Assembly (NCBI GenBank): GCA_030761205.1
Contig: JAULJL010000035.1
Location: forward strand, 14,735,001 to 14,799,000
From: Fremontodendron californicum
Taxonomy: Eukaryota; Streptophyta; Magnoliopsida; Malvales; Malvaceae
DNA length: 64,000 nt
Reading direction: 5' to 3'
Below the pieces are notes generated by a model, which ran no database searches, had not been told where the DNA came from, and saw only the letters and a list, made by a program, of their open reading frames with translations. Shown piece after piece: positions 9,286-21,500 of the stretch. Position 1 is the stretch's first letter; each line of letters starts with the position of its first letter. The position numbers were made by a program, and so were the translations under genes.

Positions 9286-11928
9286 TTTTTTTTTTTTTTA
9301 AGGTAAATACTCATTCCATTTCATTCTAAATATTGATACCGTCATACATAACTCCTTGATGAATAAAATCAAGATAATCTTCCATCAAATACAAATCCTC
9401 TAAGCTGTCCAAGCTATATCAAGCTAGTAAATGTGCTACCACATTTCATTGTCTCCTAGTGGGTTGGAACCGGCATACCTCAAGCTCCTTGATTCTTTCC
9501 CTCCCTTCATCCAATATTGTTCCCATGCCCGATAGATCATCCTCATCCCTCAATAGTCTGTTGATGACTTGAGTTGAATCCCCTTCGAGAACGATTTTCC
9601 TAAACCCCAATTGAGCTACTAGCTCTAAGGCTTTTGTGGCTGCCATTACCTCACTTATGCATGCCTCAACAACTCTGCCAATTTTGATGCAACACCTCCC
9701 AAGATAAAGCCTTCATAGTCTCTTACCACAATTCCTACACCTTCTCTTTTGAGATTGCCATCAAACGCTCCATCAAAGTTAACTTTGAAGTAGTTTTGCG
9801 ATGGTGGCCTCCAATATACTCGGAGTGGTGGTGCAGCTGGTTGTATGCCAGATTCATGCGCCTTTTGAATTGTTGCTTCAACTATCTTATGCTCATCTTG
9901 TGTTGTTCAATTTCAACATATCACGTATTCCACAGAGCCCATAGGATCACTACAAAACTGTCGCTAGTTCTTATGTCGCTAGCTCTAGCCAGTCCACACT
10001 ATTATTAATAGATTCTTGCATAATTTTTGTTCTAAAATTACATAGCTCCAGTGCCTTTTTTGAAATCACACAATACTTTAGAGCATGAAGGTCTGCAACT
10101 GCATCTCTTACAACTGGCATCTGTTTGGTTCATTCCTGACGCAATTTTGGGAGCAGTTGGGATAATACCACGGCATAGCCTCCACCCAAACATTCGAACC
10201 TTGTAGGGGATGTTTTTAGTCCATAGCACTTTCCAAATTATTCGTTGGGGACCTATACCGAGCCGCATTTCCAATTGCAATTTGTAAGCGCTGCGTATTG
10301 AGTATTTCTCGTCCTGATTATAATGCCACACTAACCTGTCTGGTGGACTTTGTTTTGTAAGTGGTATGTTGAGAATGGCCTCTGCTTCATCTTGGTTGAA
10401 AATGTTCCTGACTATCTTCCTTCCATAGATGAGTTCCCTCCTCAATAAGCGAATCAACCCTAGTGTCCCTCGACTATTCTGGAACACTCAGGTTTCTCCT
10501 GAAAGATTAGCTCACAGGTATCCAGTTGTCTTCCCCGATTTTGATTGACTTCCCATTGCCTACTCGCCACCTGACCCCTTCGTTTTAGAAGAGCTTTGGA
10601 TATACATATACTTATTCATATGTAAGATGGTTGTAAACCTAATTCAGCGTCAAGGAAATCCCCGTGAGAAAAGTATTTAGCTTTGAGAACCTTAAAACAC
10701 AAGGAACCCGCGTTTTGGATGAAATGCCACCCTTGTTTATCCAGTAGTGCAATGTTGAATAAATAGAGATCCCTGAAGTCAAGACCGCCTATCCCCTTAG
10801 GAGTACACATGTTTTCCTAATTCAACTAGTGCATGACTCTCCGTTCAGCCTTGTAAGACCACCAATAGCGTCTGATGATGTCTATAATATATTCACATAA
10901 TGATTTCAGAAGAAGAAAATAAATCATGACACATCCTGCCAAGGATTGCAGCACTACTTTGATGAAAATTTCCTTTCAGCCTAAGGACATTAATTTCTTG
11001 CTCCAACATTGAACTTTGGTTTGCACCCTGTTTGTAATCTCGCGAAAAGCTTTCTTTTTTCCTCGACCAACCATTGTAGGCATGCCCAGGTATTTCTCTG
11101 GGTTAGAAGCTACTTGTATGCCAAACAAAATCTGCAGTTCACTCCTTTGTCTTGTTGGCATATTGGGGTTGAAAAATAACAGTGACTTGGAAAAATTGAT
11201 TTGTTGTCTTGAACTTTCTTTGTAATTATTAACAAGCTCTTCAACTTTTCTCCTTCTCTTTTATTTGCCTTTGCAAACAATAAACTGTCATCCACGAAGA
11301 AAAGATGATTAACTTGTGGACCAAATATGCTCGCTCGTTCCCCCTGCAACTCTTCGTTTCATTGGGCTTTGGATAACATAGCTGATAAGCCTTCTATGTA
11401 CAATAAAAACAAAAAGGGTGACAACGGGTCTCCTTGTTTGAGTACGTGCCCTGGCCTAAAAACATCAGGAGCTTGTCTATTTATAACAACAGAGTAAGAC
11501 ACAGTTGTAACACTGTTCATGATAGCTGATACCTACCTAGGCCCGAATCCCATTTTGTGCATTATGGCCTTGAGGAAAGGCCATTTCGCCCTGTCATAAG
11601 CCTTACTCATGTCGAGTTTTAGTGCAAATGAACTATTTCCTCCTGAGTTACGGAGTTTGAGATTATGCAGTAATTCATAGGAAACCACCACATCATCAGT
11701 AATTAGCCTCCCCGGAACAATAGTCACTAATACAGTGAGGTAAGACATGCTTCAATATATTTACTAACTCTTTTGGTATAATCTTGTATAACACATTACA
11801 AAGGCTAATGGGTCGAAACTGTGACATATGTCTAGGGTTGGTGACTTTAGGAATGAAAGAAATAAGGGTAAACTTGAGATCATGCAAGGGTAACTCACCA
11901 TTTAATATTTTTAAGCAAAAAGAGGTTA
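9286..11928 (-). mobile_element. L1-type LINE, 5'-truncated
   Basis: The minus-strand element ends in a poly(A) tail (T-run at about 9286-9299). It is bounded by a 14-bp duplication with one mismatch, TATCAAACGAAGTC at 9272-9285 and TATCAAACGGAGTC at 11929-11942. The sequence starts within the reverse transcriptase, so ORF1, endonuclease and the N-terminal RT part were never copied; 5' truncation is typical of target-primed reverse transcription. Related to the LINE at 27824-43217 (both contain GGLxFxxLxxFNxALLxKQGW). Confidence 0.92.
9440..11890 (-). pseudogene. LINE ORF2 remnant: RT, zf-RVT and RNase H-like domains
   Basis: Read from right to left. SFIPKVTNPRHMSQFRPISL and the following LCNVLYKII (11890-11780) and RLITDDVVVSYE then LDMSKAYDRAKWPFLKA (11720-11560) are RT motifs. 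NHLFFVDDSLLFAKA with the catalytic DD lies near 11310-11270. KYLGMPTMVGRGKKKAF (11110-11040) follows, then GGLDFRDLYLFNIALLDKQGW (10800-10720). The zf-RVT region is SIRSAYKLQ...IIWKVLWTKNIPYKVRMFGW (10300-10170), and the RNase H-like region is FKVNFDGAFDG to LGFRKIVLEGDSTQVI (9790-9540). Pieces lie in several frames with stops between them. It copied LINE RNA at genomic nicks; it is now inactive. Confidence 0.85.
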
Positions 11929-12054
11929 TATCAAACGGAGTCTTAATCTAATCTTCTCCTAATAGAATTCATATTGAAAGGTAAACATTTCGTATAAATA
12001 AAAGGTTGGTAATGAACTACTCTATCACTGTATAGAAGACATTGCAACTACGAG

Positions 12055-12339
12055 TAGACCTGCTCAAGGGTTGGGTAGCCCGTCCAGTCCAATAAGCCTG
12101 ACCCATATTGGGTTTGGCCTGGATAGTGATTTTTTTTTTTATTTCGGGAAGGTCGAATTACTGTTTATGTAAAACAAAAAAAATTATTTAAATTTAATTA
12201 TAAAAGATATAAATATTAATATAAAAAATGAATCTTTTAATATTATTTAAACAATGAAATCGGTCGACCTGGGTCCGTCTAGAGTCGGACTTGGGTAAGA
12301 AAAGATAATATTAGCACTTTATACCCATGAGCAAGTCTA
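12055..12339. mobile_element. hAT-like MITE, 285 bp
   Basis: Terminal inverted repeats TAGACCTGCTCA and TGAGCAAGTCTA pair with one mismatch. Flanks ACTACGAG (12047-12054) and GCTACGAG (12340-12347) form an 8-bp duplication with one mismatch. Subterminal GGGTTGGGTAGCCCG-like text is related to the copy at 7512-7712. Non-autonomous. Confidence 0.8.
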
Positions 12340-12347
12340 GCTACGAG

Positions 12348-13096
12348 TCAAGATAATATCTAATAAAGCTTATTTTTCAAAAACAATTGGAATAATACTT
12401 TCCAAAGAAGTGTGATGACATAGTGACATAGTTTGAGGTGTGAATTGAGTGGAATCAGGTTGGGCTTGGATTGGTCACCTTGATTAAAATATCAAATCAT
12501 GTTGGATTGGAAGAAATTCAAATTATTTCAGGTTTAAGTTAATTCGAATTTGGATTGAACAGATTCAGATAGTTAAGTTTTTCTTATCAAATCAAGTTAA
12601 GTTCGATTTGAATTCGAATGAAATTTTTTAGGTTCAAGTTAATTTTATCTGCTCTAATAACATTATAAGGTTTTAACCTTATTGGGTGTGGAAGGAGAAA
12701 TGCAAAAATTTACTTCCTAGGAAAAGTTAAGCTTGAATCCTAATTTTGCCACTAAACCTTAATTTTGGATGATTTTATGCAAATTTAACAAAAACAAATT
12801 CTTCAAACTTTTTTTTAATAATTAAAGTAATAACTTTATTAATGAAAATATTAAAAAATAAAAAGTTGACATAGAATTTTTATTTTATAAAAAGTTAAAA
12901 CTTTTTTTATCAAAAAAATCAAAATTTAATGGTAAAATTCAATAAAAAAATTAAAACTTAGTGACAAAATTCAATCAAATTAAAATAGAGTGGCAAAAAT
13001 GAACATTAAGGTGGAGTATGGTGATAAATTTGCCTTTAAATTCAATTATTGATTTTCACCTACAGTCAATATCTATTTATTAGCAATTTAGTATCA
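12348..13096. other. AT-rich intergenic stretch
   Basis: No open frame or terminal repeat supported. ttttgccact near 12747 and gtggcaaaaa near 12990 form a short inverted pair that may mark a decayed MITE. Confidence 0.35.
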
Positions 13097-13127
13097 CTAG
13101 TATTTGTTATCACGTGTATCGCACGTG
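13097..13127 (-). mobile_element. Putative Helitron 3' terminus
   Basis: On the minus strand a CACGTG-GCATA-type hairpin (stem cacgtg, 5-base loop, 13127-13111) is followed by a 10-base spacer and CTAG (13100-13097), then T. This is the layout of a plant Helitron end (hairpin about 10 bases before CTRR, insertion at A/T). No 5' TC end, Rep or helicase was found. It is a short signature and could be chance. Confidence 0.4.
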
Positions 13128-14089
13128 AATACTTATTGTTTTATTTGTTTTTTAATATATTGTTAAACTTTTTACAAATAAATAAAGCTAATAAAGGGTA
13201 TATGACTCGAAATTTGCATTAACATGTAAAGTTTGTTCTATGTGCAAATTATATTAAATTAATATAAAGTTTTTTGTTTTAAGGTAAATGTAAAATTAAT
13301 ACTATGAAGATAAACAAATTCAATATAAACTTTAACTCTTTTGTACTTTAGAATTTTAAAAATAAAGCAATCCTATATAAATCTTAATTCCTTTTTATTT
13401 ATTATCAAATAAATCTATTTAAAAATATTTTAATGAAATTAAACTTTTTACTCATAAATCCGATAAATTTTATAAATAAACCATTTAACGAAAGTATTTT
13501 AATAAAATTAAACTTTTTACTTGTAAATTAGATAAATCTTATAAATAATAATAAAATTACAATGGTCATTTAAAATATAGTAAACAAAAACGATCATTTT
13601 CATAAATTAAAAAGATTTTTTACATTCATGCTTTTATATATATATATATTAAGTTGAATGAACTTCAATTTTTTTTATATAAAAAACATAAATCTATTTT
13701 TTGAGGTATTTTTTTAAATTTCTGAATCTAATAATTAATTAAAAGTTTTTTTTAACTAAAATTTAGGAAAATGTTGGCACTAATTTATTGGAAGAGCTTG
13801 CAATTGCAATTTGCAAAGGGTAATTAATTAATTACAAGAGGGAAAAAAGCAGAAACAAAGCTTTTAATTTTAAACTGCAAATAATTTTAGGTGACAGTAG
13901 GTGATAAGTTGATGGAAATTGCTGCGTGGGTCTAAAAATAAACATTCCACATTGGAAAATATCCATGTTCACTACTCATTACTCAACCAAATTTATCAAT
14001 ATTTTCGCTGAAAAAGAACCTCAAAGCTTCATCAAGAAAACATAAAGCCGAAGTTTTTGAACTTTGGAAGAACCGAAGAAACGACTTTT
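13128..14089. other. AT-rich stretch with a ~70-bp duplication
   Basis: tattttaatgaaattaaact followed by ctttttactcataaat occurs near 13427 and again, diverged, near 13495, giving a two-copy tandem repeat. If the Helitron signature at 13097 is real this could be its interior. No gene. Confidence 0.4.
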
Positions 14090-14596
14090 AAGGTGTGCTT
14101 CGTAAAATGAAAAAGTGAAAAGATAGATAGAAGAAAGCGAAAAAGTAAAAATAAAATTAATTTTAGGTGTGTTTGGTAAGAAAGAAAGGTGAGAGAAAAT
14201 AAAATAGGAAAGATTATCATTTTCTACACCTGTTAACAAAAACAAATCACTCCAAATTGGAAAGAATAGAGGAAAGAAAATGAGAGTGGTGTGAGTCAAA
14301 CATGTATTTTACAAGATTATTCATTATTTTTTAAATTTTATTTTTTCATCTTAATTTACAATGGATATAATGGTAAAATAATATATTTTTCATTTTCTTT
14401 TCTCTCATTTTTCAATCATACCAAGTAATTGGTGGAAAGAAAATTACTTTTTTTTTCCTTTATTTTTCATCTTTGCTACCAAACACATCAATGAAAAAAA
14501 AATGTTTTTTTATCTTTTCACTTTTCTTTTCTCCCAATTTTCTATCTTTTCAATTTTTTTTTTTTTTTTTTTTTATCTTACGAAGCAAAGCCTTAG
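14090..14596. mobile_element. Nested MITE-like inverted repeats
   Basis: The outer pair AGGTGTGCTTCGTAA (from 14091) and the inverse of AGGCTTTGCTTCGTAA (to 14593) encloses an inner pair TTAGGTGTGTTTGGTA (14163-14178) and the inverse of TTGATGTGTTTGGTAG (14475-14490). Both arms are purine/pyrimidine-rich and can fold back. Outer flanks show TA or TTA but the exact duplication is not clear. Small open frames here are low-complexity by-products. Confidence 0.55.
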
Positions 14597-14600
14597 TATT

Positions 14601-14881
14601 GGGTTTTTTCCTGAATCTTTTGGCAAAGCCTCAAGCTTCTTTAACTTCTCCAGTTTCATCAAATCTTTTAGCAGTTTCACATATTTAAATAGTTTCTACA
14701 TTGTTAGCTAAGAATATTGCATGTCATCCCAAGAAAAATCTTAGATTTAAATAACAGTCGTGACACGATGTTACGGTCGTAATTTTATGGTTTCAGCTCT
14801 TTCCACCGCCAATATTTACGTTCGATATTTACCGTAATTAATTGCGATAGCATTCATTACATCCACAATCATAATAAACGT
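14601..14881. other. Non-coding spacer
   Basis: Slightly less AT-rich, with gtcgtgacacgatgttacgg near 14757. No recognisable feature. Confidence 0.35.
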
Positions 14882-16261
14882 TGTCATAACGATTTTTCAA
14901 TCGCTAGATGATTTTTAAAAACAAAGGGAGTTGTCACTAATTTTTTTGATTAGGTGTGATTGGTCACCTAGAAAGCTTATCATTTTATTTTAAAATTAAT
15001 TAAAACTTATTAAAAAGATAATTTTGGTATTCGAAAATAAAATTGGGTTCGGAAGTTTGGTTACGCATGGGGAAGGTATTAGCACCCCCAAGACATCCAT
15101 TTAAAAATAGGTACCATTTATTCGTGTGTTATCTTTGATTTTGAAAAAATGAATTTAATTTGGATATTTAAAAATAATTCCGTTAATCAAATTTCATAAT
15201 TTATATAAAAAATTAAGTTAATTTACTTTGAACGAATGAGTCTTTTTATCACAGCAAAATTTTATATATTTTTCAACAACTTGACGGAATATATGGATAT
15301 TTTTTCAATAAAAATTTCTATTTCGCTCATAAAAGGGTATTCCTTTACGATGGACAATTGTTGAATGCTTCCCAGCAACCTGGCGGAGACTCAAAAATTA
15401 TTATCGTCGAGAATATTGACTTATTTTATTTATTTTTTAAATGTCACCATTTTGGAAAACATGACTTTAAAAAAATGTAATGAGCATATGACAAGAATGA
15501 AGATAAACAAAGTATTCTAAACAAATAACTTTTCATTTTTTATTTTTTGGATTAACTATTGTTTTGTCCATTATTTTTTTATACCGCAAAAATTATTGTG
15601 TCGGAGAATTTCTCAAATTCTCCAACAACTTGATGGAATTTAAGAAATTATTCTTTCGCACGTTAATAATTGTGTTATTCCGCGAAAACGGGAATAATGA
15701 TATCTCGTGAGAAAACTATAATATCCTCCCCAACAACCTGACGGAAGTACCGAAGTCATTTCACGAGGTCACATCAAAGTTTTTTTAAAATCCACAACAA
15801 AAATTAAAACTTTTATTTTATTATTATTATTTTTTTAAAAAATATAGTGATTATTTTATTTTTTTGGGAGAAGTGTTGTGAAAATTCCTTTCGTTTGAGA
15901 ATTTTCGGAACTCCCTAATAACCTGACGAAATTCAAAAAATTATTCAGTCGCCCATAAATTTTCACATCATTTCTGAAAACGAGAATAGTGATTTCTCAT
16001 GAAAAAATTATGGAGATTCTCCCCAGCAACCTAGAGGAGATCCCTAAATTTCACCACTAGATCACACCATATCTTTTTTTATTTAACAAATAAATAACAA
16101 ATTTTTTTCTAAAATTGTATTCATTATTTTCGCACATTTTTAGATCATTTATCGATTAGAAACAAATAAGTAAAAATGCATGTTTAAAATAAATGAATAA
16201 ATAAATACATAGACAAATAAGTAAAATCATACCCAAAATATTGTGTCATAGAGTTTAGATC

Positions 16262-16906
16262 ATGTGCCGAGCCGAACCTCCTAACACGTGCCGATGTCCT
16301 TTCTCGATTTATTCTTTACTTTTATTTATTCATTATTTTTTCTCTTCTATTTTTTCTTTTTTCTTTTTTCTTCTATTTCTTTCTTTTTTTTTTCATTCCC
16401 TACATTGGGCGGGTCAAGCGTGGACTCGGGCTGACCCACGGGTTGCGCCCGCCCGCCCCAGGGGACTATAAAACTCCCTTTTTTTTGCTCATATCTTCTC
16501 CTCCCCTCTCCTCTTCTCTCTAGTTCATCATCTCCTCCAGCCTCCTCCATGTTTTTAGAATTCGGCAGTCAACGACTGCGTTGGCCGCCGTTCACCGTCT
16601 TAGGCCGTTGTTCGCCGTCATCGGTCAATCTCTTCTAGAAATCACCAAAATTATTCTATTCTTACCCTCTTTTCCATTTTCCAACTAGTTTTCCCAAAAT
16701 GCCACCTAAAAGTGCTAGATATAAGTTGGAAGATCGCAGGTTCTTCCTTCGTTTTTGATGTCGTTCACAGTTGGGTTGGGCCCAAATTTCAGATGATTCC
16801 CAAACCCAAAAAACTCGAAACCCTAACCTTTTTGTGTATGTGTTTTTATTTTATTTTATTTATTTTCTTGTGTTTTATGTGTGGGTTTGTGTGGCTTGGT
16901 GGTTCT
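16262..16906. other. GC-richer part of the old LTR
   Basis: Contains a GC-rich block (16405-16465), ctataaaac at about 16465 and a pyrimidine-rich run, which resembles a promoter on the plus strand. Because it lies inside the inferred minus-strand LTR it may be part of that element rather than a host promoter. Short open frames here are compositional. Confidence 0.35.
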
Positions 16907-17916
16907 TGTTAATAGAAATATAACGCAATATGCTATATACTGTGAAAATATAAATAGAAAATAAAAGAAGAAATTGATATATATATATATAAAAGCAGAT
17001 TACAAGAAATATGTAAAAACGAACAAAGACACTTACAGAAATTGATTTAAAAAAATCAATATCGAGTCAAGGTTGGACCTTTTAACCTTAAGACGTTTTT
17101 TGCCTGTCTAAGGTGCCTACAGTATCGATGCAAATCGTCTCCCAGGTTTCCTCGATATACGTTGCAAATGAGAGCACACCCGGATGCAACACAGCGAACT
17201 GAAGAATGTTGAAGTCTCTCTCTCAGAAAGCAAGAATATTTTCGGTGAATGAGTGTTTTAAAACAGATACAAACAGTCCTATTTATAGATACATAGAAGT
17301 CTGTTCGGTCAGACACAACTGTTGGACATGAACCGGTTCGGTCAAAAGACAAGTCTGAATCAACGAACCGGTTCAATCCAAAAGGCAAGACAATTCATAA
17401 AAAGGCAAGGAACCGAACAGACACATTCTAGAAGAAGAATTATTCGGACATAAAGCTGGTTGGATTTGAGCTGGTTCGGCTGCTTGGTGTTGAGCTGGTT
17501 CGGTTTGGACAAAAATAATCCGGTTGGGCAGTAAAAAATTATTTACTGACCCAAACCCGACCCGACCCAACCCAGCCCGGCTCGGCTCGGAGGCGACGGC
17601 GCGCGCGTGTGGTCTAGCCCAAGTTGTGTAGGTCCTCACCCTCCACAAAAACTTGGGTGCCCCTTGGGGCCCAACCCATCATGACACTCTAGCTTATATA
17701 AACTATAAGCTAAAGTCATTCTTAGTCCTATGTGGGATTGACTACCACACATATCTTCAACCAACTTTCCTTTCTCTTCAAGTGGGTAAATAATGAGACT
17801 AATTTCTCATTCACTTTGATATCATTTGTGTACGTAAATGTACACCGATAACCTACGTATTAGAATACGTATTTCGTATATATACACACTTGTTATATAT
17901 ACTATGATATCTAACA
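16907..17916 (-). repeat. Copia 3' LTR
   Basis: 1010 bp, minus strand TGTTAGATATC to CTATTAACA. A TATA-like tttatataagc lies near 17705-17695 on the minus strand, a plausible promoter of the LTR class. A 110-codon antisense-looking open frame (17388-17056) is present in both LTRs but shows no known domain. Confidence 0.93.
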
Positions 17917-17930
17917 ATCCCCCACATGAA
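17917..17930 (-). promoter_or_regulatory. Polypurine tract of the copia element
   Basis: Minus strand CATGTGGGGGAT lies directly before the 3' LTR. This is the usual copia plus-strand primer and confirms orientation. Confidence 0.8.
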
Positions 17931-18501
17931 TGGAAATTGTCTGAATAAAACGACAAACTGACTCGGAGTATGAGAGAGACTTTCTTTGAAGAGTAATTGC
18001 ATCAAGATAGGTAGCTTTTGGCTTTGAACCCTCCATAGTGAATAACTATCGGATTTACTCGGCTAACTAGTGAACATGATGTCTTGAACTATTCAGCCTT
18101 TAGTGTAAACCAAGACAATAATTATCACACAATTCCCCTTCGAACATCTTCGGTTCTCACGGTTGTGTCCATTTTGGCCTCGGAAACTTCCTGGTTTCTT
18201 ATGAGTACTCTAGAGGATTTAGCCTGATCAATTCTCATAGAAGTGGCCACGTTTCTTACTCATAATAGGTGATTGCTCATTAAGAGTATCCTGCAATACC
18301 CCACTTGATTATTTATCAAGCTATAAGAATCATTAAAAGCAAAGCTTATCCTACCTTGCAGGCAGCACTAAATCATCATAGGAATGGATAAGAGTGTTTA
18401 ACTCTTTTAGTGCTTACACACAGTTACATAATTTAGTTGTCCCTTTTGAACCTAGATCTTGGGATCTCCAGTCAGCTAGGTTGGGTTTCGACTATGTAAC
18501 T
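17931..18501 (-). other. Copia 3' untranslated region
   Basis: Lies between the polyprotein stop and the PPT. No open frame or repeat stands out. Confidence 0.5.
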
Positions 18502-21500
18502 TTAATTTATAGGCTTAAGACCCATTCCCCTCGATGATGTATTTACTTGCTCTCTCGTTAAACCTTTAGTAAGCGGATCCGCAATATTATCCTTTGATTT
18601 TACATAATCAATAGAGATAATTCCATTTGAGAGCAACTGTCTAACGGTATTGTGTCTTCGACAAATGTGTCGAGATTTACCGTTATATAAACTACTCTGT
18701 GCCCTACCAATTGCAGATTGGCTATCGCAATGTATACTTATTGCCGACACAGGTTTCGGCCAACATGGAATATCTTCTAAAAAATTCCGAAGCCATTCTG
18801 CTTCTTCTCCAGCTTTATCTAAAGCTATAAACTCAGATTCCATAGTGGATCTGGCAATACATGTTTGTTTAGAAGATTTCCATGACACTGCAGCTCCTCC
18901 AATAGTAAAGATAAATCCGCTAGTAGATTTAGAATCTTTAGTATCGGATATCCAGTTTGCATCAGTGTACCCTTCAAGCACAGCTGGATATCTTGTATAG
19001 TGCAGTCCATAACTTGAGGTGTATCTCAAATATCTAAGTACCCTCACAATGGCCTTCCAGTGATCCTCTCCAGGATTACTAGTAAATCTACTCAGTTTGC
19101 TAACTGAGTAAGCTATATCTGGTCTTATGCAGTTCATAAGATACATTAGACTACCAATTATTCGCGAATATTCTATTTGAGATATTGCGTCACCAGTATT
19201 TTTCTTTAGATGTAAATGAACATCTACGGGTGTTTTGGCTATATTGGTATCATTCTTACTGAATTTCTCAAGAATATTATTTACATAATGATCTTGAGAT
19301 ATTACCAAGCCATCTTGTGTTTTAAAAATTTTAATTCCTAAAACCACATCAGCTACACCCATATCTTTCATATCAAACTTACTGGTCAACCAAGTTTTGG
19401 TAGCTTTTATGATCTCATTGTTACTGCCTAAGATCAACATATCGTCTACGTATAGACAAACAATGACATATCCCTTATTCGTATCTTTTACGTAAACGCA
19501 CTTATCACATTCATTAATATGAAAACCATTTGACAACATTGTATTGTCAAATTTTTGATGCCATTGTTTAGGAGCTTGTTTTAAACCATATAATGATTTA
19601 ACAAGTCTACAGACCTTCCTTTCCTGTCCCGGAACTTTGAACCCTTCGGGTTGTTCCATATAGATTTCTTCGTCTAAATCTCCATTTAGGAAAGCTGTCT
19701 TAACATCCATTTGGTGTATAACGAGATTGTTAAGAGCTGTTATAGCTATTAACATTCGAATAGATGTTATTCTCGTAACTGGTGAATACGTATCAAAATA
19801 ATCGAGCCTTTCCTTTTGCCTGTATCTTTTTATTACAAGCCGAGCTTTATATTTATCAATCGTTCCATCTGCTTTCATCTTCCTCTTAAATATCCATTTG
19901 GATCCTAAAGGCTTATGCCCTTGAGAAAGATTCACCAGTTCCCATGTATGATTTTGCATGATGGATTCTATTTCATTGTTAACGGCCTCTTTCCAGAATT
20001 GTGTTTCTGGAGATGACATAGCCTCGCTAAAAGTTTGAGGTTCATTTTCTAACAAATATGTTAGAAAATCTGGACCATAAGTAGTCGGTACTTTAGCCCG
20101 TTTGCTCCTTCTAGGTTCCTCTTGTTCCTCTTCATCCATATATGGATTACTACTCGAGGACTCATTTGTTCTCTTTGCAGTCTTGTTTTCTTGTTTTTCC
20201 TTATAAGGAAGAACATCTTCAAAGAACGAAGCATTCCTTGATTCCATTACCGTATTGATATGAATATCGGGAATGTCCGACTTAAATACAAGAAAACGGT
20301 AAGCAGCACTATTGTTTGCATATCCAATGAATACGCAATCAATAGTTTTAGGTCCTATCTTGACCTTTTTAGGTGGAGGAACGGCTACCTTCGCAAGACA
20401 CCCCCACACTTTCATGTAATTGTAGTTTGGTCTTAGACCCTTCCACAATTCATACGGTGTCTTGTCTAATTTCTTATGGGGTATTTTATTTAAAATATAA
20501 TTAGCTGATAAGATAGCTTCCCCCCCATAAGTTCTGAGGTAACCCTGAACTTATCAACAAAGCGTTCATCATTTCTTTCAACGTTCGGTTCTTGCGTTCT
20601 GCAATACCATTTTGTTGAGGTGAATAAGGAGCAGTGGTTTGATGGATGATTCCATTTTCCGAACAGAATTCATTAAAAAATGAATCATATTCACCACCTC
20701 TATCACTCCTTATTTTCTTTATTTTCTTGCTTAGTTGATTTTCAACCTCATTCTTAAAGAGCTTAAATGCTTCCAAGGCCTCGTCTTTGCTTTTTAGCAA
20801 ATAGACATAACAATATCGTGTGCAATCATCTATAAAAGTAATAAAATACTTTTTACCACCTCTAGTTTGCACAAATTTTAAATCACAAATATCAGTGTGA
20901 ATTAACTCTAGAGGTTCACTACTTCTTTCTATTGAATAGAAAGGAGCCTTAGCTAATTTGGATTCTACACAAATTTCACATTTGTGATTCTTGTCAATGA
21001 CAAATTTCGGAAGCAAATCCAAATTGCTGATTTTCTGCAAGGTCTTGTAATTTACATGACCTAATCTACCATGCCATAAAGTAGGGGACTCAACCAAGTA
21101 AACAGAAGAAATATTATTATTAATAATCTTATTCTTGGGTACAATTGTCATAACATTGAGCTTAAAAAGCCCATCACAAAGATATCCCCTTCCCACAAAT
21201 ATCCCACTCTTGGTGAGTACAAATTTATCAGACTCGAATACGAGCCTAAACCCATTCTTGCTCAATAAAGAGCCGAAAACCAAATTCTTTCGGATTTCGG
21301 GAGCATGAACAACATTGTTCAATGTGAGTTGCTTCCCGGAGGTCATCTTGAGTACCACCTTTCCATGGCCTCGTACCTTGCAAGCCGTAGAGTTTCCCAT
21401 ATATAGTTGCTCATCATTAGTAGCTTCTTTATATTCGGAAAAACTCTTCCTTTCAGAACATACGTGACAAGTGGCCCCGGTATCAACCCACCATGTCTTA

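Noticed and set aside
16262..16912. Possible host promoter and first exon (TATA-like ctataaaac, CT-rich leader, ATG)
   Set aside because: No recognisable protein, and the stretch lies within the inferred old Tat-type LTR; the copia insertion interrupts it.
17056..17388. 110-codon minus-strand open frame, repeated at 23643-23975
   Set aside because: It lies wholly inside both LTRs, so its presence twice follows from LTR identity. No known domain and no evidence of translation.
18650..19000. 116-codon plus-strand open frame
   Set aside because: Antisense shadow of the copia RNase H and RT region.
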